This document shows positions 38,671-39,482 of a stretch of 39,482 bases of DNA, piece by piece. The DNA lies in contig NZ_AUMJ01000056.1 in NCBI RefSeq assembly GCF_000430625.1, positions 1 to 39,482 on the forward strand, given 5' to 3'. Source of the DNA: Aneurinibacillus terranovensis DSM 18919 (GTDB lineage Bacteria; Bacillota; Bacilli; Aneurinibacillales; Aneurinibacillaceae). The notes under the pieces are model-generated. The model worked only from the letters and a program-made list of their open reading frames with translations. It was not told where the DNA came from and did not search any database. A program made the translations under genes and the position numbers. How positions within the stretch are numbered: the stretch's first letter is position 1; the number at the start of each line of letters is the position of its first letter.

Positions 38671-38922
38671 TTACTTCACAGCCTCATACAATGCCTTCAA
38701 CTCCGGATACTGGTCCAGACTCACACCCGGTCTTTTCGCATCATCCACGTGCACGACTCCATCTTCTGTGATAAGACTTTCGCCTTTCGCATCAATCTCA
38801 TATCCGCCGCGATGCGGAACGTCAGTCGTCACGATTTTACCGTTGACACTAAATTCTTTCGCTGTTGCCTCATCATCAACAATATGTAGCGTGCCGCTTT
38901 GACTCATATATGCATATGCCAT
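38671..38922 (-). CDS. Small hypothetical prophage protein (83 aa)
   Basis: The product starts MAYAYMSQSGTLHIVDDEAT and contains a beta pattern (EFSVNGKIVTTDVPHRGGYE, SLITEDGVVHVDD) ending in the helix LDQYPELKALYEAVK. RBS AGGTGAAGAAAG precedes the ATG at 38922. No family is recognised. The regular alternation suggests a compact beta-barrel-like fold. Confidence 0.7.
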   Translation of the reverse strand: MAYAYMSQSGTLHIVDDEATAKEFSVNGKIVTTDVPHRGGYEIDAKGESLITEDGVVHVDDAKRPGVSLDQYPELKALYEAVK

Positions 38923-39058
38923 CTTTCTTCACCTGCCTTTCTGTTTTTGCGCCCTGCCTCCCACCATGCAATACAGACGCATTCTCCCGCCCTTTGCAGC
39001 CATACCCCGCTTCACGTCCGGACCGCAGTCGCCGCCACCCGCCTGGCAGCACCCCAAC

Positions 39059-39086
39059 AAAAAAGCCTTCTTTTGAAGGCTTTTTT
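39059..39086. terminator. Bidirectional intrinsic terminator
   Basis: A perfect 12-bp stem AAAAAAGCCTTC/GAAGGCTTTTTT with a TTTT loop. It separates the minus-strand gene group from the plus-strand peptide gene. The flank 38923-39058 is relatively GC-rich and shows no gene. Confidence 0.9.
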
Positions 39087-39110
39087 GTTTTTATAAATTG
39101 ATCACACACG

Positions 39111-39141
39111 TACCTGTGATAGTTTCACTGCCTATCAGGTA
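39111..39141. promoter_or_regulatory. Imperfect inverted repeat upstream of the 43-aa peptide gene
   Basis: TACCTGTGATAG (39111-39122) and CTATCAGGTA (39132-39141) pair over 10 bp with a 2-nt bulge. It could be an operator or an mRNA hairpin; a regulator is not known. Confidence 0.45.
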
Positions 39142-39240
39142 GGTATACGTTTCTTTTTATATCTAAAGGATATTGGTTTATTCATACTGATAGATTCTCA
39201 CATATATTAGACAAGAATAAACAAAAGGAGGTGATCAAGA

Positions 39241-39372
39241 ATGGATTTCTTTAGAGAAGAAGCTCGTGTTGGTACAATTCTCGTCCTGTTTATCCTGTTA
39301 GTTGTTATCGCTTGTTCTATTTGTGAACGTGAAAGACCTTATATGGGAGCACCTACTGGCGGAACCTATTGA
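39241..39372 (+). CDS. YjcZ-like small membrane peptide (43 aa)
   Basis: A perfect RBS AAAGGAGGTGATCAAG precedes the ATG at 39241. The 43-residue product has a charged start MDFFREEARVG, one membrane helix TILVLFILLVVIACSI and a short tail ending in MGAPTGGTY. The VLFILLVV core resembles the YjcZ family of sporulation-associated small peptides. A CATATATTA sequence upstream (about 39202-39210) resembles a -10 of late mother-cell sigma factors. It has a dedicated terminator. Confidence 0.7.
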   Translation: MDFFREEARVGTILVLFILLVVIACSICERERPYMGAPTGGTY

Positions 39373-39396
39373 TTATGATCTATGCTTCTAAGAAAA

Positions 39397-39425
39397 ACCG
39401 GGCAAAAACCGCCCGGTCCTTTTTT
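39397..39425 (+). terminator. Terminator of the YjcZ-like gene
   Basis: A 7-bp GC-rich stem ACCGGGC/GCCCGGT (39397-39403 with 39411-39417) is followed by CCTTTTTTG. Positions beyond 39426 hold no visible gene before the window ends. Confidence 0.88.
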
Positions 39426-39482
39426 GTTTAGAGAATATCCGATAGTCTGTACTTTATGCCATGTACTCCCTCATAATATTCC

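Noticed and set aside
38876-39109. 77-codon minus-strand frame
   Set aside because: It overlaps the start of the 83-residue gene and includes a perfect terminator; composition is not protein-like.
1-39482. CRISPR arrays, rRNA genes and tRNA genes
   Set aside because: No regularly spaced repeats with spacers and no rRNA or complete tRNA sequence were seen on either strand.

Overview
The window comes from a spore-forming Bacillales chromosome. Gene content suggests a Paenibacillaceae-type genome such as Aneurinibacillus or Brevibacillus, but that is inference from protein style only. It spans the junction between chromosomal genes (about 1-4650) and a large prophage that splits the sporulation sigma factor gene sigK. 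The C-terminal half of SigK (4286-4648, minus strand) is followed within about 35 bp by a SpoIVCA-type large serine recombinase. From there to the right edge is a contractile-tailed, PBSX/Mu-like prophage. The N-terminal half of sigK is not in the window, so this 'skin'-like element is longer than about 34.8 kb and continues past 39482.

Chromosomal part: the 5' end of a group IIC-type intron (1-87, minus) sits right behind the terminator of a nitrilase-family amidase gene. Next come lgt on the plus strand, then a minus-strand operon of an ECF sigma factor, a zinc-finger anti-sigma factor and a bactofilin-like membrane protein, and then the sigK 3' half.

Prophage, in the minus-strand reading direction from right to left: TerS and TerL; a portal-MuF fusion; a small lipoprotein; a protease-scaffold-capsid fusion; head-completion and neck proteins; tail sheath and tube; a tail chaperone with a programmed -1 frameshift; a cargo island inside the tail module; the tape measure; LysM, hub, spike, gp25, gpJ and gpI baseplate proteins; a tail fibre and accessory protein; a papain-like cysteine hydrolase; holin, glycosidase-like endolysin and a second LLH-type holin; a 42-residue membrane peptide; a separately promoted two-gene cassette (PD-(D/E)XK nuclease plus a TIM-barrel-like protein); a frameshifted LexA-like gene with two SOS boxes; and the recombinase.

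The cargo island (22974-25000) holds a MORN-repeat lipoprotein, a 27-residue holin-like toxin on the opposite strand with mirrored convergent promoters (a type I toxin-antitoxin module), a 20-bp perfect palindrome, and a secreted copper-amine-oxidase-N-like protein. Right of terS are small accessory genes on both strands: a 4-fold beta-flower protein, two small unknown proteins and a YjcZ-like peptide. The strongest candidates for undescribed biology are the nuclease/TIM-barrel cassette, the toxin-antitoxin module with its mirrored promoters, and the terminator in the likely leader of the late operon.
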